Shown here: in pieces, positions 7,913 through 17,092 of the stretch
Layout of the letters: the number at the start of each line of letters is the position of its first letter
Numbering within the stretch: position 1 is the stretch's first letter
Assembly: GCF_000497045.1 (NCBI RefSeq)
Contig: NW_015961964.1
Coordinates: 62,001-126,000, forward strand
Direction: 5' to 3'
Source of the DNA: Kalmanozyma brasiliensis GHG001
Lineage: Eukaryota > Basidiomycota > Ustilaginomycetes > Ustilaginales
Length of the DNA stretch: 64,000 bases
Position numbers and translations under genes: made by a program
Notes under the pieces: generated by a model
What the model was told of the DNA's origin: nothing
The model's input: the letters and a program-made list of their open reading frames with translations, nothing else
Databases searched by the model: none

Positions 7913-9748
7913 ATGTCGAACAGCATCGACAACCCAAGTCACGACATTGTTGTCGACCAGACTCCTGCTGCTCGACCGCAAATGGCCGCCAACTTCTCCG
8001 ATATCTCCACCAAGACGGACAAGCATGACGGCGATTCGTCGCTCTCAAAGATCGAGTCCAAGACTACTGCTACCGACTACGGCTCGGCCCACCCGCCCAT
8101 TTCCGATGCCGCTCTCCAGCAAGTCCGTTTGCGCCGTGCATTGGGCGAGCGCACCATCCAGATGATCGCTCTTGCAGGCACCATCGGCACTGGTCTCTTT
8201 CTCGGTTCAGGCAGGGCACTCGCAAAGGCCGGTCCTCTTTCCATCCTCATCTCGTACTCGATCGTCGGCGCCATCGTATACCTCACCATGATCGCCCTGG
8301 GTGAGATGTCGACCCTCATTCCAGCTTCGGGTGCCTTCGGTGTCTTCAGCACCCGATTCGTCGACCCGGCATTCGGCTTCTCGGTCAATCTCAACTACGC
8401 CATCAACGATGCCGTCAGCGTGGCTGGCGACTTGACCGCTTGCCAGATTCTCCTTCAGTTCTGGGTCTCGAACGATGTCTTCCCCGGCTGGGCTCTCTCG
8501 CTCATCTTCCTCACTTTCCTCATCTCGGTCAACGTCATCTCGGTTCGTGGCTACGCCGAGCTCGAGTATCTCCTCTCGCTCCTCAAGATCTGCACCATCA
8601 TTATCTTCATCATCTGCGGTATCATCGTTAACGCTGGTGTCAACGACACCAACTCGTACCTCGGTTTCAAGTACTGGACCATCGGTGACGCTCCCTTCGT
8701 CAACGGCTTCCCCGGCTGGGTCTCGTCCTTTGTCACCGCTGCATTCGCCTTTGGCGGTGTCGAGTCGCTCACCGTCACCGCTGGAGAGACGCGCAATCCC
8801 GCCAAGACCATCCCCAAGACCATTCGCAATGTCTTCTGGCGTATCATCATCTTTTATGTCCTCGCCCTCTTCATCATCGGTATCGACATCCCCTACAACA
8901 CCCCTGGTCTCAAGACCAAGAATGCCGCCACTTCGCCTTTCACGCTTGTTTTCCAGCAGCTCGGCTCGAACGTGGCCGCTAGCTTTATGAATGCCGTCGT
9001 CATGACTTCAGCTCTCTCCGCAGGTAACCACGCTCTCTACGCAGGAACTCGTGTGCTCTACGGTATGGCTGTCAATGGTCAGGCGCCCAAGATCTTCGCC
9101 ACCGTGTCCAAGAGCAGCCGTGTTCCGTGGGTCGCCCTCGCCTGCATTGCCAGCGTTTCTGGTCTCTGCTTCGGCTCCAGCTATATCGGCGCCGGTGACC
9201 TCTGGAACTGGCTCCAGAACCTCGTCGGTGTCAGCAATCAGGTCGCCTGGGCCTCCATTGGCTTCTCCTCAATTCGCTTCCACAAGGCCATCAAGAAGCA
9301 AGGCAAGGAGTCGCTGCTCGTCTACAAGAACTGGACCCAGCCTTGGGGCCCCTACGTCGTCGTCATTGGCTCTGTGCTCATGATCCTCGTCCAGGGCTGG
9401 ACCGCCTTCACGCCCTTCAGCGTCTCCGACTTCTTCTCGTACTATATCGAGATCGGATTCTTCGCAGTCGCCTATCTCGGATGGAAGCTGTGGAACAAGA
9501 CCAAGATGGTGCCCATCGAGGAGATGGATCTCTACACCGACACGTTGCAGTACGAGAAGGACCTCAGGAGGAAGCGCCGCGACCTCATCAAGGAGGGCGC
9601 TGGCGACAAGCTGCCCGTGCTGCTCGAAGACGAAGAAGAGCAGGAGGAGGAAGAACGAGAGGAGGCGCACCAGGAGGAGGTGCAAGTCGACAAGAAGCAA
9701 AAGTACAAGGCCATCGCTGGCAGGGCTTCTCAGTACCTCTGCTTCTAA
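7913..9748 (+). CDS. Amino-acid permease (yeast amino-acid transporter family)
   Basis: Single exon, 611 aa. After a hydrophilic N-terminus of about 75 residues comes the family hallmark RRALGERTIQMIALAGTIGT, then a GLFLGSGRAL stretch in the first membrane helix. About twelve hydrophobic helices follow and the C-terminus is acidic and charged. This is the AAT/YAT branch of the APC superfamily (Gap1, Dip5 and relatives), which imports amino acids with protons at the plasma membrane. The N-terminus has many Lys, Ser and Thr, typical of ubiquitin-controlled permeases. Substrate specificity cannot be assigned. It is convergent with the purine permease, 111 bp between stops. Confidence 0.93.
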   Translation: MSNSIDNPSHDIVVDQTPAARPQMAANFSDISTKTDKHDGDSSLSKIESKTTATDYGSAHPPISDAALQQVRLRRALGERTIQMIALAGTIGTGLFLGSGRALAKAGPLSILISYSIVGAIVYLTMIALGEMSTLIPASGAFGVFSTRFVDPAFGFSVNLNYAINDAVSVAGDLTACQILLQFWVSNDVFPGWALSLIFLTFLISVNVISVRGYAELEYLLSLLKICTIIIFIICGIIVNAGVNDTNSYLGFKYWTIGDAPFVNGFPGWVSSFVTAAFAFGGVESLTVTAGETRNPAKTIPKTIRNVFWRIIIFYVLALFIIGIDIPYNTPGLKTKNAATSPFTLVFQQLGSNVAASFMNAVVMTSALSAGNHALYAGTRVLYGMAVNGQAPKIFATVSKSSRVPWVALACIASVSGLCFGSSYIGAGDLWNWLQNLVGVSNQVAWASIGFSSIRFHKAIKKQGKESLLVYKNWTQPWGPYVVVIGSVLMILVQGWTAFTPFSVSDFFSYYIEIGFFAVAYLGWKLWNKTKMVPIEEMDLYTDTLQYEKDLRRKRRDLIKEGAGDKLPVLLEDEEEQEEEEREEAHQEEVQVDKKQKYKAIAGRASQYLCF

Positions 9749-9859
9749 GTTACACTCGAAACGACGGGCTCACTTGACTTCGTTCTAAAATTTTGTACAT
9801 TGAGGGTGGCCTACATCTACTCTATGAACAGCAACATCGTAATGGGATATTCGCACGCT

Positions 9860-11683
9860 TCACTTGCTTCCAAAGAACGTTCCAGGCTGGTTCCACCTCT
9901 TCTGTGCCTCTTCGCCGCTCTCGAGATCCGGCAGCTGAGAAGTGGCCCCGTCCGAGACTGGGTCGACCTTCGAGTCAGTGCCAGCATTCGACGAGACGTC
10001 GTCGTCCACCGCCGCTGGCACCTCGTCCTCCATCTCTGCTGGCAGCACAGCGTTGAGCAGGATGGCAAGCACACTGGAGATCAAGTACGGCTCCTCGACG
10101 ATCAACACGATCGCCTGAATCAAGCCCTTGAGGCCGGCGTTCGACCCCTTGTACGTGAAAAAGTACGAGAACCAGCTGGGCACGGTCAAGCTGGCCAGTC
10201 CGAGACTCATGCCCGCGGTAGCAATGAAGCGTGCTCGTCGATCCCATTTGGCGTACGCCATGATGCGGATACCTGCTACGGCGACCGAGCCAAACAGGAA
10301 GGTGGTGAATCCGCCGAGGACGCTCGATGGCATGGCGACAAAGAGCGACGAGAACTTGCCGATGACGCCCATGAGGAAGAGGATTGCAGCGCATACGAAA
10401 CCTGCGGTACGAGACGCGTTGCGCGTGAGCGAGATGACACCGGAGTTCTGCGAGAACGTAGTGAGAGGCGGAACCATGGCGAGACCAGCGAGCGTGGCAG
10501 AGATCGAGTCGGCCAGCATACCGCCCTGAATGCGCGACTCGAACTCGGTACCGTCCATCGGCAGGCGGGACGCATCGCACGAAGCAGTCACGTTACCCAC
10601 CGTCTCGGCGACAATGACGATGTACGCTGCGAGCAGCGGCAGGATCAGCTCCGGCTTGATGCTCAGCGGGTAGGTCTTGGTCCACAGGAACGAACCCGTA
10701 GGAGCTTTGGCGATGGTGGCAGAGTTAAAGTAGCCAGTGGCTGCTGCGACGATCATGCCCACCACGAGACCGACAAAGACCGATGCGGACTTGAGGAACG
10801 GACTGCCGAAGATCTCGCACAGGATGATGGTGGCGAACGAGACGAAGCCGAGTCCGATGAGAGGGGCTGAGCCCCAGTACTGAGTTCGGCTGCCGATGGT
10901 GCACTTGATAGCATGGTTGGTGGCGCAAGGACCAGAGCCGCCGGCCCAGTTCGTGATGCCCGACTTGACGAGCGAGGCACCGATGAGGGTCAACATCATA
11001 CCAACGATGAGGGGAGGGAAGAGCTTGCGGATAGCCTTGGGAGGGATGAACGCCATAAAGATGGCAATGATACCACACAAGCAGCACGTGCCCAAGAACG
11101 CACCAATGCCCTGTGGACAAGGCAGCTTGACTCCGTTGGCGCCCACGGGGCAGTAGCCATTGGCATAGCTCTGGCTGAAGAAGGAAAGTGCGATCGAGAT
11201 GGTTGCGAAACTAGCGCCGGTGACGCTGACAATACCGGTGCCGAGGTAGTACTTTGTCTTGAAGAGACGGCTGCGAGAGACTTGCAGAGCTGTGCCGAAC
11301 GCACACCAGATCAGGGTGGAAGCGATGAGGAACTGCGTGTCGCTCTGTCCCAGGTTGGCGCCTGCACTACCGCCGATGAGGAGAGGAGGAGTCACCACAC
11401 CACCAACCATGGCCAATGAATGCTGTAGCCCCAAAACGATAGCAAGGAAGATTGGCAGCTTTGCGTCGACCGAGTAGAAGGGCAGGCTGTTTGCTGAGGG
11501 CTTGCAGACGAAAGGAATCGTTGGCGTGAACAGGGCGACGTAATTGTGGTCCCCAAACCATGCTTTCTTGGTGCCGAGCGCTCGAACTCCTCGTTTTACC
11601 TTGCCGATGAGGGAACGAGAAGGCGAGGCGGGAAGGGAGGCGAGGCTGCCCTCCTCGACCGTGATCGAAGGCTTGTTCTCCAT
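9860..11683 (-). CDS. Purine permease, NCS2 family (UapA/UapC-like)
   Basis: Single exon, 607 aa. It shows the NCS2 features: an early LGLQHSLAM helix with the conserved Gln-His, and the signature QNSGVISLTR in the region that in Aspergillus UapA forms the substrate filter. There are about 12-14 hydrophobic segments and charged cytoplasmic ends. UapA and UapC are proton symporters for uric acid and xanthine (UapC more broadly purines) at the plasma membrane; that substrate range is inferred here. The promoter carries four GATA cores within 37 bp. This fits nitrogen-metabolite control, since UapA is regulated by the GATA factor AreA in Aspergillus. Confidence 0.9.
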   Translation of the reverse strand: MENKPSITVEEGSLASLPASPSRSLIGKVKRGVRALGTKKAWFGDHNYVALFTPTIPFVCKPSANSLPFYSVDAKLPIFLAIVLGLQHSLAMVGGVVTPPLLIGGSAGANLGQSDTQFLIASTLIWCAFGTALQVSRSRLFKTKYYLGTGIVSVTGASFATISIALSFFSQSYANGYCPVGANGVKLPCPQGIGAFLGTCCLCGIIAIFMAFIPPKAIRKLFPPLIVGMMLTLIGASLVKSGITNWAGGSGPCATNHAIKCTIGSRTQYWGSAPLIGLGFVSFATIILCEIFGSPFLKSASVFVGLVVGMIVAAATGYFNSATIAKAPTGSFLWTKTYPLSIKPELILPLLAAYIVIVAETVGNVTASCDASRLPMDGTEFESRIQGGMLADSISATLAGLAMVPPLTTFSQNSGVISLTRNASRTAGFVCAAILFLMGVIGKFSSLFVAMPSSVLGGFTTFLFGSVAVAGIRIMAYAKWDRRARFIATAGMSLGLASLTVPSWFSYFFTYKGSNAGLKGLIQAIVLIVEEPYLISSVLAILLNAVLPAEMEDEVPAAVDDDVSSNAGTDSKVDPVSDGATSQLPDLESGEEAQKRWNQPGTFFGSK

Positions 11684-11780
11684 TGTCGGTCGGACTCAGG
11701 CCGTAAGCGGAGCGAGAAAAGATGTTGCGGTGTGGTTGGAGGGTGGAGAATGCATTTCTTCTTCTTCAAGAAGTCGTTTG

Positions 11781-11788
11781 TTATATAC
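11781..11788 (-). promoter_or_regulatory. TATA box candidate of the purine permease
   Basis: Reads TGTATATAA on the minus strand, about 98 bp upstream of the permease ATG and directly downstream of the GATA cluster, as expected for an ordered core promoter. Confidence 0.45.
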
Positions 11789-11806
11789 ATCGATGGGCTT
11801 TGTTTC

Positions 11807-11843
11807 TATCAGGTTGATAGCTATAGCTATCGGCGGTAAGATA
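11807..11843. promoter_or_regulatory. GATA-factor site cluster with a 16-bp palindrome
   Basis: Four GATA cores fall in 37 bp: TATC at 11807, GATA at 11816, TATC at 11828 and GATA at 11840. The middle two are the arms of a perfect palindrome, GATAGCTATAGCTATC (11816-11831). Paired GATA sites are the usual targets of AreA/Nit2-type nitrogen regulators. The location about 125-160 bp upstream of a purine permease supports nitrogen control; binding is inferred. Confidence 0.55.
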
Positions 11844-12655
11844 GAGGAGCATGTAGGTGCGTGTAGCCACATGGTCGGCTGCATGTCTCGCTTGTCGGCT
11901 ACAGTAGCGAGATTGTGCGGCTCGCACGAGCGTGCCTGACAGTCTTCGTGTACATTAGCGCGGAGGAGCGTGTCGCTGGTGTCCCCGCAATGGACAGCCT
12001 CGGAGAAGACCGAGAGCGCCTTGCGCTATGCTCGTGCTCGACGAGGCCTTTTGTATAATCTCGAATGTCTTTCGCTGTGATACAGTGCAAGCATGCCAGG
12101 CAGACCATAGTGCTAGCGGAGCGAGGGGCCATTGTGGTCCCTTCCTTATCAGCGGAGGAGCCACGAGACCGAGAGGTCGAGACCACGCTGATGGAGAGGG
12201 CCTTGCAGCTGAACACCTCGGTAGAACCTCGAAGATTGCCAAGACTCGCGGCTATCTGTGAAATGAAATGGCGCGGGAGCCTGTCAGAATTTGCCCTGCT
12301 GATAAGCGCCCGCAGGTTGAGAGGCCACATGGCAAACTCGGCCGTGCCTGACAGGAACCGCGTTATCTTTGCCGCTCAAGGGTCCGCGCCCGCGGTATTT
12401 CCTGCAACGGCCGGGTTTGCGCTCCTTCCGAGCCTCGGGTCCGCGAGTGAGTACGACAGCTGCTCCCCCACGCTGAGGAAGCAGACGATGCATATCGCGC
12501 CTTTGGAGGTGCGAGAGAACTCGGCCGTGCCGCTCGGCCATGTCCGTCTGCGGTGAGAGCTCACTAAAACTTAGCTGTCACGCACGGGTCAGGCATGAGT
12601 CGTTCGACAAAGTTCATTCATCATTAAAGCAGGGATGACTGCTCGACGCTGTCGG

Positions 12656-13690
12656 CTACAGCTCGATGTGAAGGGGGGTCTGAGGCGTGGGCGCAGCACC
12701 CATGCGATGGTCCTCGACGTGCGTCAGGTGTACTAGCTTTTGCCAATCAGGCAATGGCTCGCAGGTCCTGACCCGAGAATTGCCGACTTGCTGCCTTTGA
12801 CAGCCCGTTGCTGCGAAGATCGTCGAAGGATATGTCAGCTTTCAGAGCCCATCCTGATCCAAAGCTGAGTGAAGGAATAAACTCACGGCACGGAGCAGTC
12901 TCGTTGAACTGGTGCTTGAAAAGCTGGTCAGTCTCGTCCGTCAGAACGTTTCCAAGCCTGCAAGATAAAACATGTGATCGCCGTCAGAAACGTGAGAGAC
13001 GGTATCATGGTTAACATCGCCACTTACATCAAGGTAGCATGGCCAAATGAATAGCTCTTCTCAAGCACCAGATTAGAAGGGATGTAGATCTGGTTGCGAC
13101 CGTCTGTAATGCGAAGAAGAACTCGTCAGCGATGGCAAGCTTGGTCGTCGCGGCCTTCTGCTTCTTGACTTACTCTCGGCGATAGTCCTGACGCTGGTTC
13201 CATAAATGACCTCTTTGAAGCCGGACCATCGAATGGCGCTGAGGCACATCGTGCACGGCTCGGCGTTTGTGTACAAGCTAAAGTCTTTCCATGCTGCCAG
13301 AATCTGTTGCGGCGAGAGGCCCTTCTTTTGCAGAACGTTCGTGCAGTGCTGAATGGCTGTGATCTCACCATGCTGTGTTGGATCACCTGTTGATCCGACA
13401 CGATTCGCAATCGCGCAGATGAGCTCGTTCGCGGTTGTATTGACGATGGCGGTTCCGAATGGCGCCTGTGGGCAGGGGTGAGACACTGGTGGGTAGTAGA
13501 TCGCAGAGTTGGCGAGGCGCATCCAGTGATCGCGATCCGCAGCAGGAACAGAATTGATCGAGAGTCCGGAATGAAATTCGGGATGAATGTCCTCCCTGCA
13601 GCCCGCTGCTTGTGTGGCCGCGAGCAAAGCAAGCGCAAATGTCGTGACGAGCATCTTGAATTTGCAGAGGCTGGTCATGGTGGTGGTCAT
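12656..13690 (-). CDS. Secreted cytidine/deoxycytidylate-deaminase-fold enzyme
   Basis: Four exons (13690-13174, 13103-13028, 12957-12887, 12810-12656), introns 70, 70 and 76 bp, all GT-AG, give 272 aa. A signal peptide (KMLVTTFALALLAATQAAG) precedes the mature chain. The zinc-binding deaminase signature is complete: His107-Gly-Glu109 (zinc ligand and proton shuttle), then Cys146-x2-Cys149 in EPCTMC. The exon junctions preserve the family order through SFGHATLM and the following helix. Relatives include guanine, cytosine and tRNA adenosine deaminases, so the amine lost could be on a base or nucleoside. Secretion is unusual for the fold and implies an extracellular or secretory-pathway substrate. 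It shares a 511-bp GATA-rich divergent promoter with the dioxygenase gene. Confidence 0.8.
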
Positions 13691-13895
13691 GAAGCTCGTT
13701 CTCTTCAGGAAGACTTTAAGGAGCAGAGGACCTGATCCTGCCCGTTTCGGAACAGAGATTGACCTCCGGAGATCGACGACGAAGACGCAGCCGTAGCAAA
13801 GCTGGAAGGTCGGACGACTACAGCTAGCAACTGGACCCTGAACGCACAGCGTAGTCTTGACGAGAAGTTTGACGTGCATATGCGCGTCTTCTGAA

Positions 13896-14032
13896 GATAA
13901 CGGCGCCGCGGGAAGTCCGCGCCTGGCAAGCCTTGATTTATCCATTGATATGTTGACGATTGCTTCGGACCTCACACAACAATTTGACGCCGCACTGGAA
14001 GCATGGAGTCGTGTATCACACTCTCGGATATC
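13896..14032. promoter_or_regulatory. GATA core cluster in the divergent promoter
   Basis: GATA at 13896, TATC at 13939, GATA at 13947, TATC at 14014 and the palindrome GATATC at 14027-14032, which counts on both strands. The density is above chance (a core on either strand is expected about every 128 bp) and echoes the cluster before the purine permease. Regulation is inferred. Confidence 0.4.
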
Positions 14033-14107
14033 GCCGACCGCCTCAGCGTCTCATCACTCTGCTGTAACGTACGTCTGTGAGGCGAGCGAGCCAGCCAGCC
14101 AGGAGGA

Positions 14108-14113
14108 TATAAA
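14108..14113 (+). promoter_or_regulatory. TATA box of the 2OG dioxygenase gene
   Basis: TATAAA, 94 bp upstream of the start codon and just after a GGCT-type tetranucleotide run (14089-14100). Confidence 0.5.
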
Positions 14114-14201
14114 TCGGCCCCCGGGTAACCAGCGTAGACCCGTCTCCCATCAAGTCCTCGACACAACCAAAGTCAACAAGACCAAGCTCAAGACATTCAT
14201 C

Positions 14202-15310
14202 ATGACGATCGCTTTTGAGACCGACGACCAGACCTCGGTGCCCTGCATCTCGCTGCACGACTTTGAGCAGCGTCGAGCCGAGATTATCGACGAGCTTATG
14301 GATGCAAGCACCCGCATCGGCTTCTTGTAAGTGTACCTTCCAGTCGTCTTCCCGTCAATAGGCAGCACGCTGATCAGTTTCATCTTGTACTAATCAGCAC
14401 GCTCTGCAACCATGGAATTCCGGCGGAGCAGATTCGGGACGCTTTCGCACTCTCGCAGGAGTTCTTCGCTCTTCCAGACGACGTGAAAGCTAAGACGCCG
14501 CTCAATGGCAAAAACATGGGCTGGGAGAAGGGAGCTCAGATCCGACCTTCCACCGGCACTGCTGATCAAAAGGAGTCGATGCAGCTGCAGTTTGCTCGTA
14601 TGGAGGGCATCTGGCCATCTGACGAGGACCTTGCTGGCTTCCGCAAGCGAGCTGAAGCCTTCATGGCTGCAGTCCAACAGCTCAGCGTCAAGGTCATGGA
14701 ATGCTTTGCCGAAGGCCTTGGTCTGCCGCTTTCGACATTCACAGAGGGTACAGTTGATCCGGGTGTCGGTGACTCTCAGTCGACTCTCCGTCTGCTGCAC
14801 TACCACAGCGTGGAAGGCAAAGAGTTCGGCGACAAGTTCTGGCGAGCAGGCAGCCATGCCGACTTTGACGTGCTCACCATGCTTTTTCAACGCGACGGAG
14901 AGGGTGGCCTGGAGGTTTGCCCGGGCCGAGAGGTAGTAGGCGATTTCGGCCACGGCAACGTCTGGAAGAATGTCGAAGCGAGGAGCGACAGGATCGTATG
15001 CAATATCGGAGACCAGCTGATGAGATGGTCTGACGACCGGCTCAAGTCCACATTTCACAGGGTCAGGCTACCAAAGCAAGGCGAACCAAGGGGCCCGCGA
15101 TACTCGATCGCCTTCTTCAACCAGGCACGCAGCGACATTGTGATTCAAGGGCCTGGCAAGAAATACCCGCCTATCACGGGCGCCGAGTTCATCAAACAGG
15201 CCCTGGAAAGGAACAAACTTGGCATCGCCGCAGGCAGCTTGCCTACTGCCCCATCAAAAAAGGGGGAGTTGGCCGCAGCCTCTGCTTCCGCTTCCGTGGC
15301 CGTCAACTGA
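14202..15310 (+). CDS. 2-oxoglutarate/Fe(II)-dependent dioxygenase (isopenicillin N synthase-like)
   Basis: Two exons (14202-14326, 14398-15310) joined over a 71-bp intron with a TACTAAT branch site give 345 aa. The N-terminal DIOX_N part reads RIGFFTLCNHGIP across the junction. The iron triad is present: His195 and Asp197 in SHADFD, and His262 in STFHRV. The 2OG-binding Arg276-x-Ser278 follows in PRYSIAFF. The overall frame, including LRLLHYHSV, is that of the fungal group that contains thymine 7-hydroxylase and gibberellin- or flavonoid-type oxidases, so the substrate is open. Neighbours, a purine permease and a deaminase, make a nucleobase substrate worth testing. The C-terminal 30 residues are Ala/Ser-rich. 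Confidence 0.88.
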
Positions 15311-15424
15311 GCGATCAGCTGCTACGTAGCCTTGAATGTTCTGTCTTTCTCTGATTCGGTAGTGGCATTTTGATTGCAGATTCTCCTTGTGTGAAAGTGC
15401 GTGACGACAGGCAAGCTAGCAGTT

Positions 15425-16774
15425 TCACCAATCGTCGTCAGATCCCTCTTCGTCAGAGTCACCCATGTTCTCCTTGCGCTGACTGAGAGCCGCAGCAAGA
15501 GCACTGGCGAGATCGCCATCACCTCCACCGGCGTCAGGCGAGTCGGCACCCGATGCAACAGCGGCAGCTCCGGCACCAACAGCAGCACCAGCAACACCGC
15601 CAGCGACCGCAGCCCTGCCTGGCGCAGGAGGGGCAGAGGCATCCGTCCGTTTGAGATTGTGCACGCTCTTACCTTGAATGGATGCAAGCAGCGCATTGCG
15701 GCCATCCTGAGGTGGCGGCAGAGGCGCCGAACTGCCTGCGGGAGGGGGCGGGGGAGGGGGAGGTGGGCCACCACTACCACCCATAGGCGGTGGAGGTGGC
15801 GGAGGCGGAGGGGCGGCGCCGCCTGCTGCGGGCCGCATGGGCGGAGGCGGTGGGGGCGGTGGTGCGCTGGATCCAGCTGGAGCGCGCGAGGGTGGCGGAG
15901 GGGGCGGAGGTGGAACAGCTGCAGCTCCCGCACCTGAGCGAGGAGGCGGTGGTGGTGGTGGCGGGGCAACTGATGATGCCGAGGCGGTGGACGCTGTAGC
16001 AGCGTGGCGGGACCGGGGTGCGGGAGGAGGGGGCGGCGCCTTGCGCTTGCTGGTCGGGGCGGGAGGCGGGACTTTCTTTGCTTTTGGAGCCGCAGGAGCG
16101 GCTGGCTTGGCAGCAGCGCCTGGACCGCCTCGCTTGCCGACAAAGTCTTTGATGAAGCTCTCGTTCTGACGAATGTCCTTTTCGCTGATTCCGAGACTGC
16201 CGAGCTGCTCCAAGAGCGCTTGCCAAGTTGGGTCGACGTTCTCCGAGCTGAAGCCGTGCTCCGCCGAGAAGCCCATGTGAGCTACATGCTTGAAGCCTGA
16301 GGGCGCGCCGATCATCGACTTGTCGATCTTTCCACTCGAGCTGGCCTTCTTCTTCTTGGAACTGGAAGAGCTAGATTTGGATTTGGCATACTTGGAGCGA
16401 TTGTTAACTTTCTTGAAGAGGTCGCTCGCCTCGCTCTCGTCTGCAAAGGAGAAGCCGATCAAGCACTCATCGCCTTCGAATGAGTGGAAGAAGGTGCGGT
16501 CTTGGTTGTACTGAAAGCCCTCGTAAAACTCGTGCTCCCAGATGACGCCGCGGGTGCCTTTGAGATCGACCACCTTGAAGTAAAAGGTGGCTTTGACGAG
16601 GTCACGAACAAAGACGATGGCACCCTCAACACCTGCGTAACTCCATTGTGATGGAGCTGGATGAGCGGCATAGACGCGACCGACGGTAGCCATGATGATC
16701 TTGTTGCTGGAAGAAGGGATGGCCGACTTGACCTTGGACTTGTCCGAAGACGAGATGGTGGACGAGGAGGGCAT
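15425..16774 (-). CDS. WASP-family actin nucleation promoter (Las17/Wsp1 homologue)
   Basis: Single exon, 449 aa. Domain order is complete. A WH1 (EVH1) domain spans about residues 28-135 (YAAHPAPSQWSYAGVEGA onward). A short CRIB/GBD-like segment follows near 175-200 (GAPSGFKHVAHMGFS). A long poly-proline region covers about 250-370. A WH2 motif starts at GRNALLASIQGK, then an acidic tail ends in DDDW, the Arp2/3-binding Trp. The protein should activate Arp2/3 at cortical actin patches and endocytic sites. Its ATG (16772-16774) lies 3 bp after the stop of the PIG-Y frame on the same strand. A second in-frame ATG at codon 28 precedes TVGRVYAAH and is an alternative start. Confidence 0.93.
   Translation of the reverse strand: MPSSSTISSSDKSKVKSAIPSSSNKIIMATVGRVYAAHPAPSQWSYAGVEGAIVFVRDLVKATFYFKVVDLKGTRGVIWEHEFYEGFQYNQDRTFFHSFEGDECLIGFSFADESEASDLFKKVNNRSKYAKSKSSSSSSKKKKASSSGKIDKSMIGAPSGFKHVAHMGFSAEHGFSSENVDPTWQALLEQLGSLGISEKDIRQNESFIKDFVGKRGGPGAAAKPAAPAAPKAKKVPPPAPTSKRKAPPPPPAPRSRHAATASTASASSVAPPPPPPPPRSGAGAAAVPPPPPPPPSRAPAGSSAPPPPPPPPMRPAAGGAAPPPPPPPPPMGGSGGPPPPPPPPPAGSSAPLPPPQDGRNALLASIQGKSVHNLKRTDASAPPAPGRAAVAGGVAGAAVGAGAAAVASGADSPDAGGGDGDLASALAAALSQRKENMGDSDEEGSDDDW
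15740..15767 (+). other. G-quadruplex-prone G-run in the WASP proline codons
   Basis: The plus strand (non-coding for WASP) has runs of 3, 5, 5 and 5 G separated by single bases, then GG and GGG. This satisfies the usual four-run G4 pattern. It is the complement of CCN proline codons, so it may be a by-product of coding. Confidence 0.45.
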
Positions 16775-16777
16775 GGC

Positions 16778-17092
16778 TCACGAATGGCGGTAGTGCTTCT
16801 CTCCCGTCCAGCGAGCGATGACGATGTAGGTGGTGAGGGGGATCAGCAGAGGTAGAAAGAAGATGCAGCTGTAGGGAAAGCGAAGATAGATGGGACCTTT
16901 CGATGCTCCGTCGGAGTCCGCTGGAATGAAGAGCGGGATCACGCCGATGAACAAGAGCAGCAGGCTGAACGAGACCAGGATAGAGCTGTCCCGCAAGAGT
17001 GTTCTTGGGTCGTCAGATGTGATATCGGCGACCCGCGTCGGATTGATCGAGAAAGAGTGTTGCCTTGTTCGTTGCTTGTCCTTTGTGTCCAT
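16778..17092 (-). CDS. PIG-Y/Eri1-type subunit of GPI-GlcNAc transferase
   Basis: 104-aa single-exon protein. Two membrane helices are visible, about residues 38-58 (ILVSFSLLLLFIGVIPLFIP) and 72-93. The C-terminus TGEKHYRHS resembles the ending of human PIG-Y. PIG-Y is a small regulatory subunit of the ER complex that transfers GlcNAc to phosphatidylinositol in the first step of GPI-anchor synthesis. The ORF is immediately upstream of WASP: its TGA is followed by GCC and then the WASP ATG, an arrangement that suggests one transcript. Identification rests on topology and the C-terminal motif. Confidence 0.65.
   Translation of the reverse strand: MDTKDKQRTRQHSFSINPTRVADITSDDPRTLLRDSSILVSFSLLLLFIGVIPLFIPADSDGASKGPIYLRFPYSCIFFLPLLIPLTTYIVIARWTGEKHYRHS

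Larger units (their letters stand above)
11684..12655. other. Promoter of the purine permease and 3' flank of the deaminase
   Basis: 972 bp. The part nearest 11684 contains a TATA-like box and a GATA cluster (listed separately). A 163-codon ATG frame at 12065-12556 (+) has no recognisable domain. A 14-bp direct repeat (AACTCGGCCGTGCC) occurs at 12335 and 12518. I support no gene here. Confidence 0.45.
13691..14201. other. Divergent promoter, secreted deaminase / 2OG dioxygenase
   Basis: 511 bp between two divergent starts. It contains six GATA cores between 13896 and 14032, a GGCT-type tetranucleotide run (AGCCAGCCAGCC, 14089-14100) and a TATAAA box. Confidence 0.55.

Noticed and set aside
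9800..10870. 356-codon plus-strand frame opposite the purine permease
   Set aside because: Highly Arg/Asp/Glu/His-rich shadow of a membrane-protein gene.
12335..12531. 14-bp direct repeat AACTCGGCCGTGCC
   Set aside because: Only two copies 183 bp apart with no further structure; could be chance.
12065..12556. 163-codon ATG frame in the purine-permease upstream region
   Set aside because: No recognisable feature; overlaps other chance frames on both strands.
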